A stretch of 64,000 bases of DNA from positions 744,001-808,000 of the forward strand of contig NZ_CP163518.1 in assembly GCF_041080625.1 (NCBI RefSeq), read 5' to 3'. This stretch comes from Streptomyces sp. CG1 (GTDB taxonomy: Bacteria; Actinomycetota; Actinomycetes; Streptomycetales; Streptomycetaceae). The notes beneath the pieces are model-generated. The model had not been told where the DNA came from, did not search any database, and worked only from the letters and a program-made list of their open reading frames with translations. How positions within the stretch are numbered: the first letter of the stretch is position 1; each line of letters begins with the position of its first letter. The position numbers and the translations under genes were made by a program. Positions 54,561-63,089 of the stretch are shown piece after piece.

Positions 54561-54649
54561 TCTGCACAGATGGGTGTACGCTCTCCCACTCCCGTGCCAG
54601 ACTCGCTGCTCAACGCCCCAGCCGACCTTGCTTACTTGGAGGCCCATCC

Positions 54650-55876
54650 ATGAGCATTTCCCGGCGCACTGTGCTCGCCGTCGCGGCCGGCGCCACGGCA
54701 TCCACCGTCTCGCCCGCGCAGGCCGTGGCGGCGTCCGGCGGCCATGCCTCGGCACCGGCCGTGCCCGCGCTGCGCGCGGCGGCCGACTACGCGGTGGAGA
54801 AGCTGCGCGCTGTCGCGCCGGGGGTAAGTGGTTTTCCCGTAGGCACGAAGTTCGAGAAATGGGTTTTCTCCCAGAACGGCGACTGGGTGGGCGGATTCTG
54901 GCCCGGGACCCTGTGGATGGCATATCTCTACAGCAAGGACGAGATATTCCGGACGCTGGCCCTCGACTCCGCCCGCAAACTCGCTCCGCGCCGGTACGAC
55001 ACCAGCACCCACGATCTCGGCTTCCTCTTCTATCCGTCCTGGGTCACCGCCTGGCGGCTGACGGGCGACGACAGCTGGCGCGCGGGTGCGGTACAGGCGG
55101 CCGGCTCACTGATCCAGCGATACAACCCGCGCGGCCACTTCATCCGGGCATGGGGAGCGTTGAACGACCCGAACAACGCCGGCCGGGTCATCATGGACAC
55201 GATCATGAATCTCGATCTGCTGGCCTTCGCCGCCCGGCAGACGGGCGACGAGAAATACCTCCACGTCGCCGTCGAGCATGCCAGGACGGCGCAACGGGTC
55301 TTTCCCCGCCAGGACGGTTCGACGCCCCACGTCTTCGACTTCGACCCCGAAACCGGCGCGCCGATCGGCCCGAACACCGTCCAGGGCTACAGCCCGGCCT
55401 CCTGCTGGTCCCGCGGGCAGGCGTGGGGCATCTACGGATTCACCACGATATATCGCCGTACCGGAGATCAGCAGTTCCTCTCCACGGCACGCAGGCTCGC
55501 CGACTACGCGGTGGGGGCGCTGAGTTCGGACCACGTTCCCGTGTGGGACTACCGTGCACCGCAACAGCCGTACGACGTGAAGGACGCGTCAGCGGGTGCG
55601 GTGATGGCATGCGGGCTGCTCGATCTGTCCGCCGCGACCGGCAGGCAGGACTACCGGCAGGTCGCCCTGCGGATCCTCACCGCGCTGTCGGAGACGTGCC
55701 TGACGAGGAAGTCCACCCGCGCGGACGCGATAGTCGCCCGTTGCACCCGCAACCGGCCGGCCGAGGACGGAATCGAGATCTCCCTCCCCTACGGCGACTA
55801 CTACCTGCTCGAAGGCATTCTGCGCGTGCTCCGGCCGCTGGACGTCGACCGGGCCATCGACCTGTCGACGCCGTGA
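54650..55876 (+). CDS. Unsaturated glucuronyl hydrolase, GH88, Tat-exported
   Basis: 408 residues from ATG 54650, TTGGAGG upstream. SRRTVLAVAAGATASTVSPA is a twin-arginine signal. The mature enzyme is an (alpha/alpha)6 barrel with the GH88 catalytic pair: Asp in STHDLGFLFY (~121) and Asp in IMDTIMNLDLLAF (~188), plus GYSPASCWSRGQAWGIYGFT. It removes the unsaturated uronic acid that polysaccharide lyases leave at the non-reducing end. Function fits with the alginate-lyase-like gene at 22871, though the two are not linked. Confidence 0.9.
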   Translation: MSISRRTVLAVAAGATASTVSPAQAVAASGGHASAPAVPALRAAADYAVEKLRAVAPGVSGFPVGTKFEKWVFSQNGDWVGGFWPGTLWMAYLYSKDEIFRTLALDSARKLAPRRYDTSTHDLGFLFYPSWVTAWRLTGDDSWRAGAVQAAGSLIQRYNPRGHFIRAWGALNDPNNAGRVIMDTIMNLDLLAFAARQTGDEKYLHVAVEHARTAQRVFPRQDGSTPHVFDFDPETGAPIGPNTVQGYSPASCWSRGQAWGIYGFTTIYRRTGDQQFLSTARRLADYAVGALSSDHVPVWDYRAPQQPYDVKDASAGAVMACGLLDLSAATGRQDYRQVALRILTALSETCLTRKSTRADAIVARCTRNRPAEDGIEISLPYGDYYLLEGILRVLRPLDVDRAIDLSTP

Positions 55877-55884
55877 CGCATTGA

Positions 55885-55899
55885 ACGGGTGAGCCCCGT
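55885..55899. terminator. Hairpin between convergent GH88 and MOSC genes
   Basis: ACGGG and CCCGT with a 5-base loop, midway between the two stops. Weak bidirectional terminator. Confidence 0.4.
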
Positions 55900-55915
55900 G
55901 GATGAACTCCCCTGA

Positions 55916-57637
55916 TCACAGGTCGAGGACGACTTCGGCGGCCGGTTCGCTGCAGCAGACGAGGACGGAGCCGGACTCGGGAGGTTCGAGAGGTGGGGTG
56001 GTGTAGGTGATGTCACCGGACACCAGGTGGGTCACGCAGGTGTGACAGACCCCGGTGCGGCAGGACCAGCGGGTGGGGATGTCACAGGCTTCGGCGAGGT
56101 CGAGGAGTGACCCGTGCCTGGGCGACCACGGCGTGGTGATGCCGCTGCGGGCGAAGGTGACGAGGGGCCCGGTGCCCGGCGGGCCGGGCGGTTGGTGCGG
56201 CCGGACGGCGGCAGTGGGCGTCACTCCGGGATTGATGGCGGGGAGGGCGCTGAACTGTTCCGTGTGGATCCGCTCGGGACGCAGGCCGTGGTCGCGCAGA
56301 TGGGCGCCCAGGTCGTCCATGAAAGCGGGCGGACCGCAGAGGTAGGCGTCGGCGTCGGTGGGGAGGCCCAGGGCCGCGAGCGACGAGGCGGTCGGGCGCC
56401 CCTGGACGAAGTCGCGCCCGTCGGGCCGCAGGGCGGCTTCGGCGGTGTAGTGGATGTGCTCGTGGGCATCGGGGAGTTGGGCCAGGAGCGCATGGGCCTC
56501 CTCCCCAAAGGCGTGCTGGGCACGGTTGCGGGCGACATGGATCCACCACACGGGGCGAGGATCCTGTACGGCGGCGAGCCGGTGGAGCATCGCGAGCACG
56601 GGGGTGACGCCGATCCCTGCGGAGGCGAGGACGACAGGGCCCGTGCCCTCTTCGAGCACGAACGTTCCACGGGGGCTGGCGATGTCCAGGAGGTCCCCCG
56701 GGCGGAGCCTTTCGTGGATGTAGCCGCTGACTTTCCCATGGGCTTCGCGTTTCACGCTGATGCGGTAGCTGACGGCTGTCGGTGCGGAGGACAGGGAGTA
56801 ACTGCGCACTGCGGGGCCGGTGTCGCCGACGGCGAGGCGCACGGAGAGGTACTGGCCCGCCCGCGCCTCGGGCAGGGAGGTGCCGTCGACGGCATCGAGG
56901 TAGACCGACGAGACGGTGGACGTCTCGGGCACGATGCGGGCGACGCGCAGGGGTTTGAAGCCCGGCCATCCCGGTTCCTGCCCGGGTGTGGGCTGTTGCG
57001 CGGCGGCGAGGTCGCGGAAGGACTGCTGCCATCCGGGGCTGAGGGCGGGGATGTTCAGCGCCCTGCGCAGCTTCGCCGGGTCTCGGCCGGGGAGATAGAG
57101 CAGCGCGTCGGTGTCGGCGACGCTGAGTTCTCCGGGACCCTTGCGGGTCAGGGTGATCTCGTCACCGGCCTGGACGCGCCCCTCGGTGAGGACGCGTAGA
57201 TAGAAGCCGGGGCGGTGGTGTGCGACCAGCAGGGCGGCCATGGCCGGTTCGCCCAGGCGCATGCCGACGCGGTAGCAGGTGACGCGCGGCTGGGTGACCT
57301 CGAATTCGGCCTCGCCGATGCGGTACCGGTCGCCGATGCACACATCGTCGTCCGGCAGCCCGTCGACGGTGAAGTTCTCCCCGAAGACCCCGAAGGTCAG
57401 GTCGTCCCGGCCCAGGTGCTTCCGCCAGTACTGGTAGGACTCCAGCTGGTAGACGAGGACGGCACGCATCTCGCCGCCGTGCCCGGCCAGGTCTCCCTGC
57501 CCGTCTCCGTCGATGTTCAGCCGGCGCACCGTCCGAGGGCCCTGAACAGGGGACTTCCAGGCTCCGGTGTGGACGGCCCTGCCCTGCCAGGAGACGTCCT
57601 TGGGCATCCCCACGTTGACGGACAGCAGCGTCGCCAT
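55916..57637 (-). CDS. MOSC domain fused to FAD/NAD reductase and 2Fe-2S ferredoxin
   Basis: 573 residues from ATG 57637, AGGAGG upstream. MOSC domain ~1-215 of the YiiM type with GDLAGHGGEMRAVLVYQ, FGENFTVDG and the molybdenum-ligand Cys in TQPRVTCYRVGMRLG. Then an FNR-like reductase: FAD site VRSYSLSSAP, NAD site VVLASAGIGVTPVLAML. C-terminal plant-type ferredoxin with CRTGVCHTC and a last Cys pair VLVCCSE. One chain thus carries electrons from NAD(P)H to a Mo centre, probably reducing N-hydroxylated compounds as YiiM and mARC do. Divergent from a dehalogenase-like hydrolase over an AT-rich region. Confidence 0.9.
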   Translation of the reverse strand: MATLLSVNVGMPKDVSWQGRAVHTGAWKSPVQGPRTVRRLNIDGDGQGDLAGHGGEMRAVLVYQLESYQYWRKHLGRDDLTFGVFGENFTVDGLPDDDVCIGDRYRIGEAEFEVTQPRVTCYRVGMRLGEPAMAALLVAHHRPGFYLRVLTEGRVQAGDEITLTRKGPGELSVADTDALLYLPGRDPAKLRRALNIPALSPGWQQSFRDLAAAQQPTPGQEPGWPGFKPLRVARIVPETSTVSSVYLDAVDGTSLPEARAGQYLSVRLAVGDTGPAVRSYSLSSAPTAVSYRISVKREAHGKVSGYIHERLRPGDLLDIASPRGTFVLEEGTGPVVLASAGIGVTPVLAMLHRLAAVQDPRPVWWIHVARNRAQHAFGEEAHALLAQLPDAHEHIHYTAEAALRPDGRDFVQGRPTASSLAALGLPTDADAYLCGPPAFMDDLGAHLRDHGLRPERIHTEQFSALPAINPGVTPTAAVRPHQPPGPPGTGPLVTFARSGITTPWSPRHGSLLDLAEACDIPTRWSCRTGVCHTCVTHLVSGDITYTTPPLEPPESGSVLVCCSEPAAEVVLDL

Positions 57638-57674
57638 CGCCGACCTCCTCTCACCCACCTTCCCACATCAAAAA

Positions 57675-57737
57675 TAACCAGTAAATCAATCTTGACAGGT
57701 TAGTTCGAGCCTGCTCAACTGGATTCATAACCAGTTA
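57675..57737. promoter_or_regulatory. AT-rich divergent promoter with TAACCAGTTA-like sites
   Basis: TAACCAGTAA (57675-57684) and TAACCAGTTA (57728-57737) repeat, and AACTGG/CCAGTT (57717-57736) form a perfect 6-bp inverted repeat with an 8-base spacer. The region stands out as AT-rich in this genome. It serves both the MOSC reductase and the hydrolase; no regulator is next door. Confidence 0.5.
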
Positions 57738-57760
57738 CGCTTGATAGAAGGGTTAGAAGC

Positions 57761-58630
57761 ATGACCTCTCCAGTCCACCACCGCACCGCCACCGTCGGGG
57801 GCCTCGAGGTCTTCTACCGGGAGGCCGGCGACCGCACGGCACCCACCGTGCTGCTCCTGCACGGCTTCCCGACCAGCTCGCACATGTTCCGCCACCTGAT
57901 CCCAGCCCTCGCCGACCGCTATCACGTGATCGCCCCCGACCACATCGGGTTCGGCCAGTCCGCCATGCCCGCCGCGCAGGACTTCCCGTACACCTTCGAC
58001 GCCCTCGCCGAGGTCACCTCCGGCCTGCTCCGGCATCTGGGTGTCGAGCGGTTCGCGATGTACGTCCAGGACTACGGCGCCCCCATCGGCTGGCGGCTCG
58101 CCCTGCAGTCCCCTGACAGCGTCACCGCGATCATCACGCAGAACGGCAACGCCTACGAAGAGGGCTTCGTCAAACCCTTCTGGGAGGGTGTCTTCGCCTA
58201 CGGCAAGGCCCCGGGACCGGACACCGAGGCTCCCATGCGCGGTGCCCTGACTGCCGAGATGACCCGGTGGCAGTACGTGACCGGAGTCGCCGACCCCAGC
58301 CTGGTCAGCCCCGACAACTGGGTCCACGACCAGGCGCTCCTGGACCGCCCCGGAAACGACGAGATCCAGCTCAAGCTCTTCCGCGACTACCCCGCCAACG
58401 TGGACCTCTACCCGCGGGTGCACCAGTACTTCCGCGACTCCCGGGTTCCGCTGCTGGCGGTCTGGGGAGCGAACGACGAGATCTTCGGCCCCGAGGGCGC
58501 CAAGGCGTTCAGCCAGGACCTGCCCGACGCGGAGATCCATCTGCTCGACTCCGGGCACTTCGCCCTGGAGAGCCACCTCGAGACCATCACAGGGCACATC
58601 CGCGAGTTCCTCGCCCGCGTCCTCGTATGA
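57761..58630 (+). CDS. Alpha/beta hydrolase, haloalkane-dehalogenase-like
   Basis: 289 residues. VLLLHGFPTSSHMFRHLIPA oxyanion region, APDHIGFGQS, and nucleophile elbow VQDYGAPIGWRLA with Asp instead of Ser, as in haloalkane dehalogenases and epoxide hydrolases. Acid/His parts LLAVWGANDEIFGPEG and DSGHFALESH. Substrate unknown; it may also be a fluoroacetate-dehalogenase or epoxide-hydrolase relative. Divergent from the MOSC reductase and probably co-regulated; followed 37 bp later by a DUF427 gene. Confidence 0.88.
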   Translation: MTSPVHHRTATVGGLEVFYREAGDRTAPTVLLLHGFPTSSHMFRHLIPALADRYHVIAPDHIGFGQSAMPAAQDFPYTFDALAEVTSGLLRHLGVERFAMYVQDYGAPIGWRLALQSPDSVTAIITQNGNAYEEGFVKPFWEGVFAYGKAPGPDTEAPMRGALTAEMTRWQYVTGVADPSLVSPDNWVHDQALLDRPGNDEIQLKLFRDYPANVDLYPRVHQYFRDSRVPLLAVWGANDEIFGPEGAKAFSQDLPDAEIHLLDSGHFALESHLETITGHIREFLARVLV

Positions 58631-58667
58631 CGCCTGTTGTCCACCCTCGTTGCCGGAAGGACCCGCC

Positions 58668-59528
58668 ATGGGACTGTCCTGGCAGCAAGGCCCCCTCTCC
58701 GCGGGCGCCATCGGACACTTCCTCACCCCTCACCCGCTGCCCGAGCGGCTCCTGTTCGCCGAGCGTCTGCGTCGCCGTATGCGGGCGCGGTTCAACGACA
58801 CCTGGATCGCCGACAGCGAGGACGTCGCCCTCCTGCACGAGCCGGGCCGCTACCCGGTCGCCTACTTCCCCCGCGCGGACCTCGACGCGCAGGCCCTGGT
58901 CGCGAGCGACAAGGTCACCCGGCACCGGGATCTCGGTGCGACGGCCTGGTACACGGTGCGGGCCGGCGACCGCAGCGCCGAACGCGCCGCCTGGGAGTTC
59001 ACCGCGCTCCCCGATCACGCCGCCGGCCTCCAGGGCCGTACCGCCTTCGCCTGGCGGGCCATGGACGCCTTCTACGAAGAAGACGAACGCATCCTCGGCC
59101 ACGCCGCCGACCCGTACCACCGCATCGACATCCGCGACACCTCCCGCCTGCTGGAAGTCCGGCTCGGCAGCGCGGTGATCGCCCGGTCCGAGCACCCGGT
59201 GGTGCTCTTCGAGTCCGGCTTCGCCCCGCGCTGGTACGTGCCGCGCGCCGACATCGACGAGCGGAGGCTGCGCCCCGTCGAAGGGCAGACGTTCTGCCCC
59301 TACAAGGGTGTGTGCGACTACTACGACATCGGCGACGTGCGGCGCGCGGCCTGGTCGTACCGCGACGCCTACCGGGAGGCCGACCGGATCGACGGCCTGG
59401 TCTCGTTCGAACCGGACAAGGCCGAGGTCTGGCTCGACGGCGAGCGGCTGTACCTGGAGCCCGGGCAGACGGTCGTCCCGCACGGCGCCGACCGCGGGCT
59501 CGACGTCGGCGAGGTCACGCGCCGTTGA
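58668..59528 (+). CDS. DUF427-domain protein, duplicated domain
   Basis: 286 residues from ATG 58668 with GGAAGGA upstream. Two copies of the DUF427 unit: ~35-125 (DSEDVALLHEPGRYPVAYFP, RHRDLGATAWYTVRAG) and ~150-260 (ARSEHPVVLFESGFAPRWYV, EGQTFCPYKGVCDYYDIGDV). The PYKG with following Tyr is the family signature. No activity is established for the family. Likely in one operon with the hydrolase before it. Confidence 0.9.
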   Translation: MGLSWQQGPLSAGAIGHFLTPHPLPERLLFAERLRRRMRARFNDTWIADSEDVALLHEPGRYPVAYFPRADLDAQALVASDKVTRHRDLGATAWYTVRAGDRSAERAAWEFTALPDHAAGLQGRTAFAWRAMDAFYEEDERILGHAADPYHRIDIRDTSRLLEVRLGSAVIARSEHPVVLFESGFAPRWYVPRADIDERRLRPVEGQTFCPYKGVCDYYDIGDVRRAAWSYRDAYREADRIDGLVSFEPDKAEVWLDGERLYLEPGQTVVPHGADRGLDVGEVTRR

Positions 59529-59605
59529 AGACGCCGACCGGACCATCGGCCTGCCGGCGCAGGGCCGACTCACCTGTGGGAACGGGCCGGCCATAGGTTG
59601 GGGCC

Positions 59606-60085
59606 ATGAATGATGACTGGCGGACGGATCGGATCGGAACTGCTCTGCGGGGCGAGAACCCGACCGTGCTACGGCAGCTCGATGCGGGGTTCGCGGTGAT
59701 CGGCGACGTGCAGTTCCTGCCGGGCTACTCGGTCCTGCTCGTGGACGAGCCAGGTGTGCAGCGGCTGTCCGACCTGCCCCGGGCCAGGCGGCTGGCGTTC
59801 CTGTCCGACATGGACCGGCTCGGCGAAGCCGTGGAGCGGGCCTGCCTGCGCCTGGACCTCGCATTCCGCCGGGTCAACCTGGAGATCCTCGGCAACACGG
59901 ACCCGTTCCTGCACGCCCATGTCTGGCCCCGGTTCGAGTGGGAGCCGACCGAGTTGGCGGGGAGGCCCGTGTGGCTGTATCCGGCTGACCGGTGGAGCGA
60001 TGAGCGGTTCAGGCTCGGGCCGCGGCACGACGGGGTGCGGCAGGCGATCGGGAGTGAGCTGGACCGGTTGGGTGGCGTGGCCTGA
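59606..60085 (+). CDS. HIT-like nucleotide hydrolase/transferase
   Basis: 159 residues. The HIT pattern is visible: FLPGYSVLLVDEPGVQRLSD, LNLEILGNTDPFLHAHVWPRF. The usual HxHxHxx triad reads HAHVW, so the third His is Trp; HIT proteins of galactose-uridylyltransferase-related groups vary there. It may hydrolyse dinucleoside polyphosphates or be inactive. Confidence 0.75.
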   Translation: MNDDWRTDRIGTALRGENPTVLRQLDAGFAVIGDVQFLPGYSVLLVDEPGVQRLSDLPRARRLAFLSDMDRLGEAVERACLRLDLAFRRVNLEILGNTDPFLHAHVWPRFEWEPTELAGRPVWLYPADRWSDERFRLGPRHDGVRQAIGSELDRLGGVA

Positions 60086-60357
60086 CGGGCGGGCGCCGGT
60101 TGCCCGGTGGATCGCGAAGGAGCTCACGGGATCGTCACAACGATCAGGGGGACCTCGGCCCCCACGTGCTTCGCTCCGATCGGCGGGCGGCGCGTGCCGG
60201 GCCCAGCCCGTGTCCCGGGCCGCCTTGCCCGCCCCGCCAGTTGTGTTACGCCCCTGTGACACCGAACGGACGATTCAAAGATCAGCAGCTGTCACGCTCG
60301 GGTCAGGCGCCGGGTACCGCGCCGCCCGACCTTTCCATGTTCCTGGGGGAATACTTC

Positions 60358-61266
60358 ATGACCACCCGTACCCGTACCATCGCGGCCGCCATCGCCGTGG
60401 CCGCAGCCGTCACCGGCACGGCACTCCTGGGCGCCTCCGGCGCCGCCTCGGCCGCCTCCGGTGCCGCGCACGGCACCGTGACCGTCAGCAACGGCACCAG
60501 GGACGTGCTGATCGGCGGCCACAAGGTCGACTTCAGAGTGCCGGTCCGGGACCTCGCCTGGTCCCCGAACGGCGCCAAGGCCGCCTTCATCGACGGGTCC
60601 GGGAACCTGGACATCGCCAACCCCGACGGCAGCGGGCGTGTCGTCGTCGCCAAGAACCCCGGCAACCAGAACTGGTCCCACCCCACCTGGCAGGTGACCG
60701 CGAAGGACACCCAGAACGGCATCCCCGCCAAGGACAACCTCATCTTCGCGGCCCGGGACCACGGTGTCTCCCGGCTGAAGTACGTCTCCGCCAAGGCGGT
60801 CCACGGCACGCCCAGGACGCTGTCCCTGTACGGCGACCCCGGCCCGGGTGGGGCGATCCCGCAGACCGGCAATGTGTGGCCCAACGCGGCCGGGCAGTAC
60901 GGCACTTCGGTCTACGCCAACGTCGACACCGGCGCTGTCTACATCCGTGACGACTACACGCGCCAGCAGGGCGGCAAGCTCACCAAGGGTTCCCAGCCGG
61001 CCCTGTCCCCGAACAACGAGGAAGTCGTCTTCGTGCGCTCGGTCGCCGGCCATGACCACGTGCTGGTCGAGGACCTCATGCACGGCAACCACATCAAGGA
61101 CCTCACGCCGCACGCCACCACCGACTACACCGAGCCGGCCTGGTCCCCCGACGGCAAGACCCTCGCGGTGCGCACCCCGTCCGGCACGGTGACCCTGCCG
61201 TCCGACGGCACGGGCCACCCGACCAAGGTCACCTCGACGGTCGGCCTGGCAGCGTACCGCCCCTGA
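60358..61266 (+). CDS. Secreted TolB/propeller-like protein
   Basis: 302 residues from ATG 60358, GGGGGA upstream. Sec signal TIAAAIAVAAAVTGTALLGA, cleaved before AASAAS. The rest has propeller-blade motifs: VRDLAWSPNGAKAAFIDGSG, GSQPALSPNNEEVVFVRSVA, TEPAWSPDGKTLAVRT. Probably a surface binding protein; no catalytic residues recognised. Monocistronic. Confidence 0.82.
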   Translation: MTTRTRTIAAAIAVAAAVTGTALLGASGAASAASGAAHGTVTVSNGTRDVLIGGHKVDFRVPVRDLAWSPNGAKAAFIDGSGNLDIANPDGSGRVVVAKNPGNQNWSHPTWQVTAKDTQNGIPAKDNLIFAARDHGVSRLKYVSAKAVHGTPRTLSLYGDPGPGGAIPQTGNVWPNAAGQYGTSVYANVDTGAVYIRDDYTRQQGGKLTKGSQPALSPNNEEVVFVRSVAGHDHVLVEDLMHGNHIKDLTPHATTDYTEPAWSPDGKTLAVRTPSGTVTLPSDGTGHPTKVTSTVGLAAYRP

Positions 61267-61314
61267 CCTCGTACTACGGGACGGGCCGGGCGCGTCCGGG
61301 GCGCGGAGTGCGGG

Positions 61315-61902
61315 TCACTTCGCGGTCCGGGCGAGCTCGGCCCGCAGTTCGTCCAGGTGCGCGTCGGCCGTGTCGTGCGGCAGGAACTCGACGACGTCGA
61401 GGAACCGGAAGAGCACCCGGCTGTCGGTGACGGCGTACTCGTACTCGGCGAATCCCACCACCGCCCCCATGGCGCCCCGGACAGCGCCCCGCACCACATG
61501 CGCGGTCAGGTCGTCCTCCGGCTCCGTCGCCGACATGCCGCGCCGGGCGTTGGGCCGGGCCAGATACGGGCACACCATCGAGGCGTACAGCATGCAGGCC
61601 CGGTGCCCGGGTCCTTCGAGGGTCGGAGCGAGGTTGCGATAGGGCCGGCCGGCGGCCAGCGCCTCCCCGATCGCCGCGCTCTCCGCGGCCCCCACCACAC
61701 GCCACACCGGCCCCTGCGGCAGGCTCTGGTTGCACACCGAGCACAGACGCTTCCGCGCACAGGCGGCGCTGCGTTCGTAGTCGGTCAGCGCGAACTGGGG
61801 CTCCTCCCCTTCCCAGGGCGTGATCGCCGGCACGGGATATCCACGAGCGTCGCGGGGACGTGCCTCGACCCCCGCCGGCATAGGAACACTCTCGAATCGC
61901 AC
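61315..61902 (-). CDS. Cysteine-containing hypothetical protein
   Basis: 195 residues. Two Cys pairs, RLCSVCNQSL at ~54 and HRACMLYASMVCPYLARP at ~100, could hold a zinc ion. The C-terminal half has a helical VVRGAVRGAMGAVVGF. Resembles proteins annotated only as conserved hypothetical in actinomycetes. Divergent from an esterase gene with 113 bp between. Confidence 0.75.
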   Translation of the reverse strand: MRFESVPMPAGVEARPRDARGYPVPAITPWEGEEPQFALTDYERSAACARKRLCSVCNQSLPQGPVWRVVGAAESAAIGEALAAGRPYRNLAPTLEGPGHRACMLYASMVCPYLARPNARRGMSATEPEDDLTAHVVRGAVRGAMGAVVGFAEYEYAVTDSRVLFRFLDVVEFLPHDTADAHLDELRAELARTAK

Positions 61903-62015
61903 AGACCATGCCTACCAGGCCAGACGGCTTCCGGCCAAGGCCGGCAGAGGCGGCCACCGTCGCCCGGACGGTCGACGGGGCTGCGTGCATGGCGGCAGGT
62001 GATTGACTGGGCCGC

Positions 62016-63065
62016 ATGGATCTCGCCGATGACGCGCCCTCCGAGACCGGCCCCGTCGCGACGGCTTGGGGCGCGCCGCCGTTCGACCCCGAACTGGCCG
62101 CCGTACTGGCGGAGTTGGGCGACGGCGTGAAAGAGCCGTTCACCCCGGAGAACCTCGCCGGCCGGCAGGCGCGGGACACGGCCGCCCGGCCCCGGCCGAC
62201 GGTGCGGGATCTTGAGGCGGACGGCCGCTTCGCGGTGCGGGAGTTGCGGGTGCCGGGGCCGCCGGGCGGGCCGGACGTCAGGCTCGTGAGCGCACGTCCC
62301 GCCGGGATCGCGGGGCCGCTGCCCCTGTTGTTCTACCTGCACGGCGGCGGAATGATCACGGGCAACGCGTGGTCGGTCCTTCCGCGACTGCTGCGCGAAT
62401 GGGCCGGCAGCCTGGAGTTGGCCGTGGTCTCCGTCGAGTACCGGCTGGCGCCCCGGGCGCGGTATCCCGCAGCGGTGGAGGACTGTTACGCGGGGCTCGT
62501 CTGGGTGGCCGGGCACGCGGCCGAGCTGGGCGTCGACGCCGACCGGATCGTCGTGGGGGGAAAGAGCGCCGGCGGCGGACTCGCCGCGGCGCTCGCCCTG
62601 CTGGCCCGTGACCGGGGCGGGCCCGCCCCGGTCGGGCAACTGCTGCTGTGCCCGATGCTCGACGACCGCAACGACACGGTCTCCAGCCACCAGTTGGCCG
62701 GCATCGACACCTGGGACCGAACGTCCAATGCCACCGCGTGGCAGGCGTTGCTGGGCGACCGGTACGGCGCGGCGGACGTGCCGCCCTACGCGGCTCCCGC
62801 CCGCGCCACGGATCTGTCCCGGCTGCCGCCGGCCTACCTCGAGGTCGGGTCGGCCGAGACCCTGCGGGACGAGGGCGTGGCCTACGCCCAGGCGATCTGG
62901 CAGGCCGGGGGCCAGGCCGAACTGCACGTCTGGCCCGGTGCCTTCCACGGCTTCGACACCGTCGCCCCACGGGCGGCGCTCAGCCGGGACGCCCGCGAGG
63001 CCCGCACCCGCTGGCTCCGGCGCGTCCTCGCCCAGTCCGATGCACGCCGCGGCTCTGCCTGTTGA
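62016..63065 (+). CDS. Hormone-sensitive-lipase-family esterase
   Basis: 349 residues. HGGG oxyanion motif in FYLHGGGMITG (~110), nucleophile GKSAGGGLAAALALL (~187), acid in YLEVGSAETLRDEGVAYA and His in GAFHGFDTV. The typical GDSAGG is GKSAGG. Hydrolyses short-chain esters; the natural substrate is not known. Confidence 0.88.
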   Translation: MDLADDAPSETGPVATAWGAPPFDPELAAVLAELGDGVKEPFTPENLAGRQARDTAARPRPTVRDLEADGRFAVRELRVPGPPGGPDVRLVSARPAGIAGPLPLLFYLHGGGMITGNAWSVLPRLLREWAGSLELAVVSVEYRLAPRARYPAAVEDCYAGLVWVAGHAAELGVDADRIVVGGKSAGGGLAAALALLARDRGGPAPVGQLLLCPMLDDRNDTVSSHQLAGIDTWDRTSNATAWQALLGDRYGAADVPPYAAPARATDLSRLPPAYLEVGSAETLRDEGVAYAQAIWQAGGQAELHVWPGAFHGFDTVAPRAALSRDAREARTRWLRRVLAQSDARRGSAC

Positions 63066-63089
63066 CGCCTGTCGTCGACACTCCGCGTC

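Noticed and set aside
61125..62179. Alternative minus-strand ORFs of 124 and 301 codons around the Cys-rich hypothetical
   Set aside because: They overlap genes with better coding evidence and show no start signals or motifs.
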